Shown here: in pieces, positions 33,276-43,863 of the stretch
Layout of the letters: each line of letters starts with the position of its first letter
How positions within the stretch are numbered: position 1 is the stretch's first letter
DNA from: Tupaia tana
Taxonomy: Eukaryota; Chordata; Mammalia; Scandentia; Tupaiidae
Direction of reading: 5' to 3'
Length of the DNA stretch: 64,000 nt
Assembly (NCBI GenBank): GCA_026018925.1
Contig: JAKSZU010000029.1
Coordinates: 14,435,778 to 14,499,777, forward strand
Program-made: the position numbers and the translations under genes
Notes under the pieces: generated by a model
The model's database searches: none
What the model was told of the DNA's origin: nothing
The model's input: only the letters and a program-made list of their open reading frames with translations

Positions 33276-33449
33276 AAAAATTAATAGAGAAATAAAGGAT
33301 TTGGGAGCCAGAAGAAAATAAACACATTCATGTGGATGCCAAACCTATGCCTGAGACAAAAGTCTGGAGTATTTGCTGACTTTTGGAATAGAAATAGGTA
33401 ATACCAGAAAAAAATGTGATTAGTTATCACTCTAATTCTTTTTTTCTAA

Positions 33450-33862
33450 GAACTGTTTATTTAATTCCATCATTATTATTATTAAAATTTGCTATAAGTC
33501 ATGCACACTCACCAGAGATTTAGAAAGGGAAAGTGAGAAAGCAAGTTACTATGTCTGAGACTCAGACTGCAATAAGTTTTGTGGGAGCCTAGGACTTTTT
33601 TTGTATTATTTTAATTTCTTTTATACATTCAATCACTATACATCACTTCGCTTGTAAAGTGAATTTTCCAACATGAATACATTTCTCACCAGTCCAGTTA
33701 GAGATGCCCTACATGTTATCAACAGATAATAATCTATTTCTATGGCCTGCAAATGTCTTGCTTCTTTGTTTTTCTCCTTAATATCTTTCCTCAGACTCTC
33801 CTCCCATCATCTTCCCACACTAGGATCTTAACTGCCATGACACTTGCTGACCCCCACTGTAA
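33450..33862 (-). repeat. SINE-B split by an L1 3'-end fragment
   Basis: The SINE-B tail and body are at 33450-33596 and its head (ACTGCCATGACACTTGCTGACCC) at 33829-33862. Between them is an L1 3' end in minus orientation. CTAGGAC and CTAGGAT on the two sides look like a TSD. Confidence 0.72.
33597..33828 (-). mobile_element. L1 3'-end fragment, nested in SINE-B
   Basis: ATTCAATCACTATACATCAC, CCAACATGAATACATTTC, then a pyrimidine-rich tract. 5'-truncated. Confidence 0.8.
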
Positions 33863-34254
33863 TTCTTTGAGATGATATTGGGTTGAAAGAGTCACGATGT
33901 AATTTTAGTTTTTTTTTCTTCCTATGGAAAAATGTGTCATAACTTTTTCAACAGACCAATAATACTGCCCTAGTATTACCAAGAGTAAATAAATACTTGA
34001 GTAAATATTAAACACACCACCTATTTTTCTAAAAAAAAATCAAAGTAATTAAAATGTAGACATAGTTATTAATTTCCATAATCTCTGTGGCTGCTTTCCT
34101 GCTACATAACAATAGAAGTGAGTATGTCCAACAGAATACACACAATGTATAAAGGCAAAAATATTACCAGCTTCTCAAAAAGAAAAAAACGTTTTATGAA
34201 CTATGCTTTCAAATGTATATAAATGGATACCTCAAAAAGAACATTCCATCTTTC

Positions 34255-34377
34255 TTTTTTTTCTTTTTGTTTGTTTATTTATTTATTTATTTATTTATTT
34301 TTATTATCATCATAATCTTAATATTACATTAGATTGCATATAACTTTACAGTGTATTACATTGCTTTTTCAAAAGGG
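34255..34377 (-). mobile_element. Short L1 3'-terminal insertion with TSD
   Basis: A 123-bp insertion with (TTTA)n and TTATCATCATAATC followed by TTTACAGTGTATTACATTGC. It is flanked by AACATTCCATCTTTC (34240-34254) and AACATTTCATCTTTC (34378-34392), a 15-bp TSD with one mismatch. It is a severely 5'-truncated copy of the same 3' module as in L1-2. Confidence 0.85.
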
Positions 34378-34489
34378 AACATTTCATCTTTCTATCCTGT
34401 AATTATAATACCAATTCCTCAAACAACAGCTATACAGGAGCAATCAAAACCGTTAAATATTTAAATGTTTTAAAACAGTTTTCTGGGAC

Positions 34490-34750
34490 CTGAAGTTGTC
34501 ATAGTCATTTATTTATGAATTCAAACATGGCCAAATGCAGTTCAAGTCCCAAACACAGTGCTTTGAAATTCATGCCAGGCAGGTGTGTGTACATGCCCAA
34601 GATTCTAGGAAGAGAATGGGGAAAAAGAGACTGCAGCATGACCAACCTCTCTGAGGGTGATTTCTCACTTTTTCTCTCACTGTGTCTATCTCTTTCTCTC
34701 TGGCAAGCATACATGCCCTAAGGCAAAAACCTCTACAAGAAAAATTAAAA
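34490..34750 (+). repeat. SINE-A, old copy
   Basis: GGGACCTGAAGTTGTCATAG head, CAAGATTCTAGGAAGAGAAT core, CCCTAAGGCAAAAACCTC end. Confidence 0.8.
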
Positions 34751-34775
34751 ATTAAACCAGTTTTCAACATTTACA

Positions 34776-34786
34776 TAGGACTATTT
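34776..34786 (+). other. TSD, left copy, of the VNTR composite
   Basis: TAGGACTATTT, identical to 36134-36144. Confidence 0.9.
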
Positions 34787-34973
34787 TTTTTTATTATCTA
34801 TTTTTTTATTACATTGAATTACATATAACTTTACAGTGTATTACATTGCTTTTTCAAAAGGGAATGCCATGCATGTCAGTCAGTACAGAGACATTAATCT
34901 CCCCGCTTCAACATTCAATATCTTTCCTATGTTTCTCCCAATCATTATTATTATTATTCTAATTATTTTTTAT
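34787..34973 (-). repeat. 3' module of the composite shared with L1-2
   Basis: Matches 39501-39690 almost throughout, including AAGGGAATGCCAT(A/G)CATGTC, GACATTAATCTCCCC and CATTCAATATCTTT. The two diverge where L1-2 enters its 3'UTR (GAAACAGTCAATCAC) and this element reads ATGATAAACATG. Confidence 0.85.
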
Positions 34974-34999
34974 GATAAACATGATTTTTTTTTCCAATT

Positions 35000-35150
35000 A
35001 TCAGATCATAAAGTTCCCAACAATAGGAAACGTAGACTGCACTCAGGGCTGGACCAAGGGTGGGTCTCGTGCAGCCCCGCAAATGTAGGTGAATCTCCAT
35101 GGAACACAGTTTCAGGAACGCGGCTCAGGAAAGCAGAGACGGCCATCAGC
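35000..35150 (-). other. Unique linker of the VNTR composite
   Basis: Non-repetitive, moderately GC-rich sequence (GTGGGTCTCGTGCAGCCCC, GGAACACAGTTTCAGGAACG) that I could not match to anything else in the window. Its origin is unknown. Confidence 0.55.
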
Positions 35151-35154
35151 GGTT

Positions 35155-36133
35155 GCGGCACGCGGGGCAGATCCCGGCCACGGCCCGCGGGGGCAGAGCC
35201 CCGGCCACGGCATGCGGGGCAGACCCCGGCCACGGCACGCGGGGCAGAGCCCCGGCCACGGCACGTGGGGGCAGAACCCGGCCACGGCACGCGGGGCAGG
35301 GCCCGGCCACGGCACGCGGGGCAGAGTCCCGGCCACGGCACGCGGGGCAGACCCCGGCCACGGCACGCGGGGGCAGAACCCAGGCCACGGCACGCGGGGG
35401 CAGACCCCGGCCACGGCACGCGGGGGCAGAGTCCCGGCCACGGCACGCGGGGCAGACCCCGGCCACGGCATGCGGGGCAGAGCCCCGGCCACGGCACGTG
35501 GGGGCAGAACCCGGCCACGGCACGCGGGGCAGGGCCCGGCCACGGCACGCGGGGCAGAGTCCTGGCCACGGCACGCGGGGCAGACCCCGGCCACGGCACG
35601 CGGGGGCAGAACCCAGGCCACGGCACGCGGGGGCAGACCCCGGCCACGGCACGCGGGGGCAGAGTCCCGGCCACGGCACGCGGGGCAGACCCCGGCCACG
35701 GCACGTGGGGGCAGACCCCGGCCACGGCACGCGGGGCAGAACCCAGGCCACGGCACGCGGGGGCAGACCCCGGCCACGGCACGCGGGGCAGAGTCCCGGC
35801 CACGGCACACGGGGCAGACCCCGGCCACGGCACGCGGGGGCAGACCCCGGCCACGGCACGCGGGGCAGAACCCCGGCCACGGCACGCGGGGCAGAACCCC
35901 GGCCACGGCACGCGGGGCAGAACCCAGGCCACGGCACGCGGGGGCAGACCCCGGCCACGGCACGCGGGGCAGAGTCCCGGCCACGGCACGCGGGGCAGAC
36001 CCCGGCCATGGCACGTGGGGGCAGACCCCGGCCAAGGCACGTGGGGGCAGAGCCCGGCCACGGCACGCGCGGCAGAGCCCGGCCACGGCACACGGGGCAG
36101 AGCCCGGCCACGGCATGCGGGGCAGAGCCCCGG
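35155..36133. repeat. CpG-rich VNTR, unit ~25 bp, about 39 copies
   Basis: The unit reads GGCACGCGGGGCAGACCCC followed by GGCCAC. Variants differ in CAGA(C/G)CC, in 4 or 5 G, and by CpG-decay types (CATGC, CACGT). A higher-order block is visible: the variant GCACGTGGGGGCAGAACCC occurs at 35261 and 35494 (233 bp apart) with the same series of variants after each. It is by far the most GC-rich stretch in the window. Confidence 0.95.
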
Positions 36134-36144
36134 TAGGACTATTT
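36134..36144 (+). other. TSD, right copy, of the VNTR composite
   Basis: TAGGACTATTT, identical to 34776-34786. Confidence 0.9.
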
Positions 36145-36676
36145 ATGATAATATTGATAGAAAAATTAAAATGTACAATAAGAAAAGTAGGTACACAAAG
36201 TGACATGCTATATACAAGGGAAAATCAATAGAAATTAGGATAGAGATAGAAGTTATGGTATTCCAGGAGAACAAGATATTTCTTGTTTTCTGAATACTAA
36301 AAACAAAACTATTCATGTCTGTTGAGATGAACAACTATGATAAGCCATGGAAATATAAAGTTCATTATAAGAAAAACAGAGGAGAGTGTAGAGAAGAGAT
36401 TTGGAATAAATTCTCATCATTGATAGTATCATTCAGAGCCACAAGATGGGCCAACCAAGCAAGATCTTTAGACACTGAGATCCAGTTTTAAATCACTTTG
36501 GTGCCACCTGAAGTGGAAAGAATTCTCCCAGTGTTATCAACACAGGGTTTTAATTTGGTATATCTTAGTATTACCTCGAAGATTCATCTGTGGAAAATTA
36601 CACAAAAGTCACCATTTTCTTTAACATGACAAGTAATTTGTGAAATTGAATTGCTGGATCTTTGTTTTGTCACCAG
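36145..36676. other. End of V2R intron 5, nothing recognised
   Basis: AT-rich. Ends in the exon 6 acceptor TTTTGTCACCAG (AG at 36675-36676). Confidence 0.55.
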
Positions 36677-37616
36677 ATGCAAAGCAGTGTGTCCAGTGCC
36701 CAGCTCAAGAGTATCCAAACAAACAAACAAACAAACAAACAAAAAAAAGAGTATCCAAATAGTGAAAGAACTCACTGCCTTCCTAAGCATGTGACATTCC
36801 TGGTTTTTGAGGATGCTTTGGGGACAGCCATGGCCTGCATAGCTCTGTGCTGCTTTTTCCTCACAGCTACAGTTTTGGGAGTCTTTGTGAAGCACAGAGA
36901 CACCCCCATTGTCAAGGCCAACATCCAGGCTCTCAGCTTTATTCTGCTCATCTCTTTCCTGCCATGCTTCCTCTGTTCCTTGCTCTTCACTGGCCATCCT
37001 AACACAGCCACCTGTGTTCTCCAACAAGTTGCATTTGGCTTTGTGTTCACTGTGGCTGTTTCCACTGTTTTGGCCAAAACCATTACTGTGATTCTGGCAT
37101 TCAAGGCCATGAAGAACAATGAGGTGTTTGCTCCTCTCAGGGGCTTCCAACTCTGTCATTCCTATTTGCTCCCTGATCCAAATGATTATCTGTGGGATCT
37201 GGCTGGGAACCTCTCCCCATTTCATTGACATAGCCTCACACTCTGAGCCCAGAAACCTCCTCATTGTGTGCAACAAGGGCTCAGTCACTGCCTTCTACTG
37301 TGTCCTTGGCTACCTGGGCTTCTTGGTTCTGGGGAGTTTCACTGTGGCTTTCCTGGCCAGGAACCTGCCTGACACATTCAATGAAGCCAAGTTCCTCACA
37401 TTCAGCATGCTGGTGTTCTGCAGTGTCTGGGTCACATTTGTCCCTGTCTATCACAGCACCAAGGGCAAGTTCATGGTGGCCATCGAGGTCTTCTCCATTT
37501 TGGCCTCCAGTGCAGGGCTCCTAGGCTGCATTTTTGTGCCCAAGTGCTATATTATTCTGATAAGGCCTGATAAGAATTCCTGGAAAGCTTTAAAAAGCAG
37601 AAGAGGTTACAAATAA
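36677..37616 (+). pseudogene. V2R exon 6 (seven-transmembrane domain), disabled
   Basis: It begins with the expected AKQCVQCPAQEYPN. A 40-bp (CAAA)n-type insertion then duplicates GAGTATCCAAA (36709 and 36749) and shifts the frame by one. TM1-TM3 follow in the new frame (HCLPKHVTFLVFEDALG, TPIVKANIQALSFILLIS, VAVSTVLAKTITVILAFKA). A second frameshift, with apparent net loss of residues, lies near 37115. TM4-TM7 continue ([56 protein letters not shown]) to the stop at 37614-37616. AATAAA at 37612-37617 overlaps the stop. Confidence 0.95.
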
Positions 37617-37974
37617 AACATAAGATTTATATTATAAGACTGTATCACAATTTTATGGTTTTGAACTAGAAAGGTACAAATTTTATATTCTTATAAAGTA
37701 ATTGAAAATGACTGTCTTATTAAATTTATATTTAAAACAGTGTATGCATCCAAGTTTTGACAGTCATACTTTCAACTATGATTGATATCTTAGATTAATG
37801 GGTATTTCTTACATTATGAGTATTGATTAATGGTTATATTTTATTAATTACTTAGTATTTATTGTGTTCTCTTAGAAAGTTTTTTACTTCTATATAGTCA
37901 AGAATAATGTCTTTACTTCCATATCTGATTTATTGATTTGTATCTTCTCTCTCTATTCTAGAAAGGTCTTCCTT
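37617..37974 (+). other. V2R 3' flank, part of the duplication
   Basis: AT-rich and non-coding. It is homologous to 46836-47200 (shared TATCTTAGATTAATGG and ATATAGTCAAGAA-type blocks). Confidence 0.8.
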
Positions 37975-38128
37975 TATTTAACTTTATTATTTTGATGACC
38001 ATAATATATTTTAATTTGACCAGAGTCAGGGAGAGTGAGAAAGTAAGTCCCCAGTTCTGGGACTCAAACTGCTGTCCATCATGTGGGAGTCCAGTGCTCT
38101 CAACTACTACACTTCCTGCTGGCCACTG
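37975..38128 (-). repeat. SINE-B, shared by both duplication units
   Basis: Head TACTACACTTCCTGCTGGCC. The paralogous copy at 49445-49622 shows that it predates the duplication. Confidence 0.78.
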
Positions 38129-38944
38129 AAATTTAAAAATGATTCCAAGAACATAGATTGAGAAAAGGATAGTAGTTCAATAAATGGTTCTGGCTATAGT
38201 GGCTATCCATGTCAGAAAGAACAGATTAAGAACTTAAATGAAGACACAAAACAGGACTACAGGAGAAAAGTAGGGGAAATGCCTCAAGTATTGATCTGGG
38301 CACAGATTTTTTAAAGACCTGAAAATCAGAGACAACAAAAACAAAAAATTTCAATTGATATTATAGCAAACTAAAATGATTCTGCATAGCAAATAATCAA
38401 CAGGGTGAACAGACATGCTTCAAGAGAGGGTTAATGTATTTTCAATCTATTCATCTAGTGAAGGGTTAATACTTAGAGTATATAAGAAAGTCAATAAACC
38501 CAAAAGCAAAAAATAAAAAAAAAACCGATTACAGATTTAAATCAAGACATGTATGAACATTTCTAAAGAAGACATACAACAGTCAAGTATGTGAAAATAA
38601 AATGCTCGCTATCACTAATTACCAACAAAATATAAATCCAAACTACAATGAGCTTTCACTTTATCCTAGTTAGAATGACAATTTTCTATGAGGCAAAAAA
38701 TAACAAATGCCAAGTGATAAAACATGACACACTTGAAGATTATCTTACATGGGGAGGTTTAGAGTTTACATCTTAAGACCTCCCTGAGTGTGCTGGGCAT
38801 ACTGTACCCACAATGTGGGGCTGGATGAGGCTGGGGGTAGATAATGTGCTGAGATGCGTTGGGGAGTGCCAGTTTCTCTATGAGTTTCTTTAGTCCTCTT
38901 TTTGTCTCTTTTACCCATGAAAAGAATAAACTTTGAAGTGTCTT

Positions 38945-39101
38945 GTGGTTTTTGGGGGAAGAGGTTGCCATAATGCACATGTGCTCACCAAAGAGACAGA
39001 AACAGAAACAGAAAAAGTGAAAAATCACCCCTCAGGGGCCTAGCCTTACCACAATTCCTTCCCCATTCTCCTCTAAGAATTTCGGGTGCAACACACGCAT
39101 A

Positions 39102-39138
<37 letters not shown>

Positions 39139-39233
39139 TCAATGTAATTTATAAGTTGCTGAGTCCAAAATTCGAGCCATAATTGGTTATGCAGGAGTCC
39201 AGTGCCTTAACCACAACACCATCTGGTGTCTAT
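38945..39233 (-). repeat. SINE-A, old, with (CA)n, shared by both units
   Basis: Minus copy with (CA)n at about 39106-39134. Its paralogue at 50425-50690 carries (CA)n at about 50565-50598. Confidence 0.78.
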
Positions 39234-39483
39234 ATATTTTTTTTTTTTTGGAGAGGTTTTTGCTATCGGGTGCGTGCACTCACCAGACAGAGAGACAGAA
39301 AGCGAGAAATCACCCCCCAGGGAGGATGGCCACGCCGCAATCACTTCTCCATTCTCCTCTTGGGATCTTGGGCACGCACGCACACATGCCTGGAGTGAGT
39401 TTTAAGCCACCGGGTCGAGGACGCAAACTGCGATTGACTACGACATAGTCCAGCGACATAGCCAATACACTAACTGCTGGTCC
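39234..39483 (-). repeat. SINE-A, young, unit 1 only
   Basis: TSD CATCTGGTGTCTAT at 39220-39233 and 39484-39497. Absent from the paralogous site near 50685. Confidence 0.92.
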
Positions 39484-39973
39484 CATCTGGTGTCTATTTT
39501 TTTTTAATTATCATCATAGTCTTCTTTATATTACATTGGATTACATATAATTTTACAGTGTATGACATTGCTTTTTCAAAAGGGAATGCCATACATGTCA
39601 GTCAATACAGACATTAATCTCCCCACTTCATCATTCAATATCTTTTCTATGTTTTTCCAAATCATTATTATTATTGTTCTAATTATTTTTTGAAACAGTC
39701 AATCACTATTTCTCATTTTGCTTGTAAAAAGACTTTACCCATCATGAAATACTTCTCAGACCAATCCGGTTGAGAATACTATACATGTCATCATCAGCAG
39801 GTAATAAGCCATATCTGTTTCTCACTAATGTCTTGCTTCTCTATTGTTCTCTTGCTATCTTTCTCTATCCTCTTCTCCTCACCCCCCTATTCCACACTGT
39901 CCTATTCTCGTTAAGTACTTTCACTGCTTTCATGTCCTCCAATTTTTTTCTCTCTACCATAGAGTGTGGGTAG

Positions 39974-42900
39974 TCAGTAAATATTGAGTGGATACATACA
40001 ATATCTTTCTTTCTTAGCCTGGCTTACTTCACTCAGCAATAGATCCTCCATATCTGACCACTTTCTATCAAATTCCAGGGTCTTGTTATTTTTTATGGCT
40101 GGGTAGTATTCCATAGAGTATATATACCACACTTTTCCAATCCATTCATCAGTTTGTGGACATTTAGGTTGTTTCCATATCTTGGCAATCATGAATAATG
40201 CTGCAATAAACATTGTTGTGCAAGCACTTTTCTGACTGAGAATTCTTCTGTCTTTTTGGTAAATACCCAGAAGTGGGATTGCTGGGTCAAATGGTAGTTC
40301 TATTTGTAGATCTTTGAGGAACCTCCATATTGTTCTCCACAGTGGTTGAACTAGTTTACACTCCCACCAACAGTGTAGGAGGGTTCCCTTTTCACCACAT
40401 CCCCGCCAACACTTATCACTTTTTATATTCTTCATCTTTGCTATTCTTACAGGGGATATATGGTATCTCATTGTGGTTTTTATCTGCATCTCCCTTATGA
40501 TGAGGGATGTTGAGCATTTCCTCATATGCTTTTTGGCTGTTCATATGTCTTCCTTAGAGAGATTTTTGTTCAGCTCATTTTCCCATCTTTTAATTGGGTT
40601 AATAATTTTTGTTCATATAAGGCACTTGAGTTCCCTGTGTATTCTGGTTATCAGTCCCTTGTCTGAGGCATATTTAACAAAAAATATTTTCCCATTCTGA
40701 GGGTTGTTGGTTCACACTTGATACTGTGTTCTTTGCTGTGCAGAAACTTCTTAGTCTAATATAGTCCCACTTGTCTATTTTAGGGATTATTGTATGTGCT
40801 TTGAGAGTCTTATGTAAGAAGTCTTTGCCTACTCCAATGTCTCCCAGAGTTTCCCCAGCATTTTCCACCAGTAGTTTTATTGTTTGAGGTCTTAGGTCCA
40901 GATCTTTGATCCATTTTGAGTTGACTGTTGTTAATGGTGAAAGATGGGGGTTCAGTTTCATCTTTCTGCAGGTGGATACCCAGTTTTTCCAGCACCATTT
41001 ACTAAAGAGGTTGTCCTTTTCCCAATGGATTGACTGATATCCTTTGTCAAAGATCAGTTGGCTGTAAGCTTTGGGGGTTATTTCTGGGGTCTCCATTCTC
41101 TTCCATTGGTCCACATGTCTGATTTTATGCCAATACCATGCTGTTTTGATGACCACAGCTTTATATTATATCTTGGGATCAGGGAGTGATAGGCCACCTA
41201 CTCCATTCTTCTTACGCAGAATTGCTTTTACAATACGAGGTCTTTTATGATTCCAGACAAATTCTATGATTGTCTTTTCTAGATCTGTGAAGAATATTTT
41301 TGGTATTTTGATTGGAATTGCATTAAACATGTAGATTAATTTGGGTAGAATTGCCATTTTGATTATGTTAATTCTTCCAATCCAGGAGCATGGGATGGCC
41401 TTCCACTTTTTAATGTCATTTTCAATATCTTTTTTAAGATTTTCATAGTTTTCTTTATAAAGATCTTTGACTTTCTTAGTTAGGTTTATCCCTAGGTATC
41501 TTATACATCTTGTGGCTACAGTGAAAGGGATTCCTTTCTTCAGCTTGGCTTCGTTCAACTTGTTGTTCATAAACAGAAATGCTATAGATTTTTGGATATT
41601 GATTTTGTATCCTGCCACCTTACTGTATTCACTTATTACTTCAAGAAGCTTTTTCATAGATACCTTTGTGTCTTCTAAGTATATCATCATGTCACCTGCA
41701 AAGAGAGATATTTTCAACACTTCTTTGCCTATTCGAATGCCTTTAATATTATTCTCTTCTCTGATTGCAATAGCTAAGACTTCCAGTACTATATAAAAGA
41801 GCGGTGAAGAAAGTGGGCAGCCTTGCCTAGTACTTGTTTTTAGTGGAAAAGCTTTCAGCTTTTCCCCATTCAGTGTAATGTTAGCTGTAGGTTTTTCATA
41901 GATTGCTTTTATTGTGTTCAGAAATGACCCTTCTATACCAATTTACTGAGAGTCTTAACCATAAAAGGATGTTGTATTTTGTCAAATGCTTTCTCTGCAT
42001 CAATTGAGATGATCACATGGTTTTTATCTTTCTTTCTGTTAATGTGGTGTATTATATTTATGGTCTTCCGTATATTGACCCACCCTTGCATCCCTGGTAT
42101 AAAGCCTACCTGGTCGTGATGAATGATCTTTGTTGTATGTTGTTGGATACGATTTGCGAATATCTTGTTGAGAATTTTTGCATCTATATTAATCAATGAT
42201 ATTGGCCTATAGTTTTCCTTTTTTGTCATGTCCTTATCTGTTTGGGGGATGAGGATGATGGAGGCTTCATAAAATGAATTTGGAAGGTTTCCTTCCTTTT
42301 GAATCTTTAGAAATAATTTTAGTAGGATAGGGGTTAACTCTTCCTTAAAAGTTTTGTTGAATTCAGAAGTGAAGCCATCTGGACCTGGGCTTTTCTTTGT
42401 TGGGAGGTTATTTATTACTGATTCAATATCCTGGCTTGTTATGGGTCTATTCAGGTTCTCTATGTCCTCCTGATCCAATCTTGGTATATTATATGCATCC
42501 AGGAATTAGTCCATCTCCTCCATGTTATCTTGTTTGTTGGCATATAGTCGCTCATAGTATCCTCTAATGATATTCTGTATTTATGCTATGTCTGTACTAA
42601 TATTGCCTGTTTCATCACATATTTGATTAATCTGGTTTCTTTCTTTCTTTTTCTTGATCAGTCTAGCCAATGGTGTGTCGATCTTGTTAATCTTTTCAAA
42701 GAACCAGCTTTTGCTTTCATTTATTTTCTGTATGGTTCATTTATTTTCTATTTCATTTATTTCTGCTCGAACCTTTATTATTTCTTTTTGCCTGGCATTT
42801 TGGGGGTTTGTTTGTTGTTGTTTTTCCAATTCTCTGAGGGATGATGATAAGTTATCTACTTGCCATCTTTCTATCCTTTTCTTATGTGCACTAATTGCTA

Positions 42901-43806
42901 TGAATTTCCCTCTTATGACTGCTTTTGCTGTGTCCCATAGATTCTGGACACTTGTGTACTCATTATCATTTGTTTCCATAAATTGTTTTATTTCAGCCTT
43001 AATTTTTTCAGTAGTGAAGAAGTCATTCAGAAGTAGGTTGTTCAGTTTCCATGTGTTCGTGTATTTTTAGGGTTGTTTCTTGAAATTAATCTTGAATTTA
43101 ATTCCATCATGGTCAGAGAAGATATTGGATACAGTTTCTATGCCTTTGAATCTGTAAAGGCTTGATTTGTGTCCTAACATATGATCAATCTTTGAAAAGG
43201 TTCCATGTCGGGGAGAAAAAAATGTACATGTTGTGGATGTAGGGTGGAAAGTTCTATAGATATCTGTCAAGCCCATTCGACTTATAGTATCATTTAAGTC
43301 CTGTATCTATTTATTTTCTGTCTAGAAGATCTGTCTAAAAGAGATAATTGGGTGTTGAGATCTCCAACAATTATATTATTTCTCTCTATCTCTCCTTTTA
43401 GCTCCAGCAGTCTTTCCTTCACATATTTAGGTGCACCTGAGTTGGGTGCATAGATGTTTATAAGGGTTATGTCTTCTTGTTGGATTACTCCATTTACTAT
43501 TATATAATGTCCTTCTTTGTCTCTTCTTACAGTCTTTGTCTTGAAATCTATTTTGTCTGAGATCAATATCACTACTCCAGCCCTTTTTTGATTTCCATTA
43601 GCATGGAATATCTTTTTCCAGCCCTTTACTTTTAGTCTATGTCTGTCTTTATCCATAAGGTGAGTTTCTTGTAGGCAACAGATAGAGGGTTTCTGTTCTC
43701 TTATCCATTCAGCCAGTCTATGTCTCTTAACTTGAGAATTTAATCCATTGACATTCAATGTAATTATCAATATTTCTGTACCTGATCCTATCATTACGTG
43801 AGCCAT
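39974..43806 (-). pseudogene. L1-2 ORF2 (endonuclease and reverse transcriptase), decayed
   Basis: The order along the minus strand is complete. The endonuclease domain is at 43294-43806 (LIITLNVNGLNSQVKRHRLA, CCLQETHL, INIYAPN, GDLNTQLS). The linker follows. The RT N-terminal motifs are at 41933-42478 ([46 protein letters not shown]). The catalytic region is at 41166-41720, where the usual FADD reads FAGD. The C-terminal cysteine region is at 39974-40525 ([18 protein letters not shown]). At least five frameshifts or stops separate these parts, so no active protein is possible. Confidence 0.92.
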
Positions 43807-43863
43807 TTTCTTGGTTGCTTTTTGTTCTCATATAACTGTCTGTCTGGTTTTTTAGGTTTCCTG

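Larger units (their letters stand above)
34787..36133 (-). mobile_element. Composite VNTR retroposon (SVA-like architecture)
   Basis: A 1347-bp insertion in V2R intron 5 between perfect copies of an 11-bp TSD, TAGGACTATTT (34776-34786, 36134-36144). In its own sense (minus) it has a CpG-rich VNTR (about 36133 down to 35155), a non-repetitive linker (about 35150-35000), a module of about 190 bp shared with the 3' end of L1-2 (34973-34795), and poly(A). TSD plus poly(A) indicate L1-type retrotransposition. A VNTR joined to a 3' module and mobilised as a unit is the layout of hominoid SVA and its gibbon relatives. I see no Alu-like or retroviral part, so kinship is not implied. It has no coding capacity. 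The long open frames across the VNTR are a consequence of its composition. Confidence 0.85.
14879..37616 (+). pseudogene. Vomeronasal type-2 receptor (V2R) pseudogene, exons 2-6
   Basis: V2Rs are family C GPCRs of vomeronasal neurons, with a large extracellular Venus-flytrap domain, a cysteine-rich segment and a 7TM domain encoded by the last exon. Five exons occur here in the standard order and phase (292, 811, 225, 124 and 940 bp), all with AG acceptors. The four internal exons have GT donors. Exons 2, 4 and 5 are open. Exons 3 and 6 carry frameshifts and stops, so no full receptor can be made. Exon 1 (signal peptide) was not found. Introns hold HAL1-A, many SINEs, L1 3' ends and the VNTR composite element. 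I cannot name the orthologue. The last bases of exon 6 are duplicated downstream at 46757. Confidence 0.93.

Noticed and set aside
35155..36133. CRISPR-like array (repeats of ~25 bp)
   Set aside because: Units are contiguous without unique spacers, and the context is mammalian.
34836..36231. Very long open frames (320-455 codons) in five frames on both strands across 35.0-36.2 kb
   Set aside because: They exist because the GC-rich VNTR contains no stop codon in any frame. Their low-complexity Arg/Pro/Gly products and simultaneous openness in several frames show that they are not genes.
14879..37616. An intact V2R gene
   Set aside because: Two frameshifts and three stops in exon 3 and two frameshifts in exon 6.
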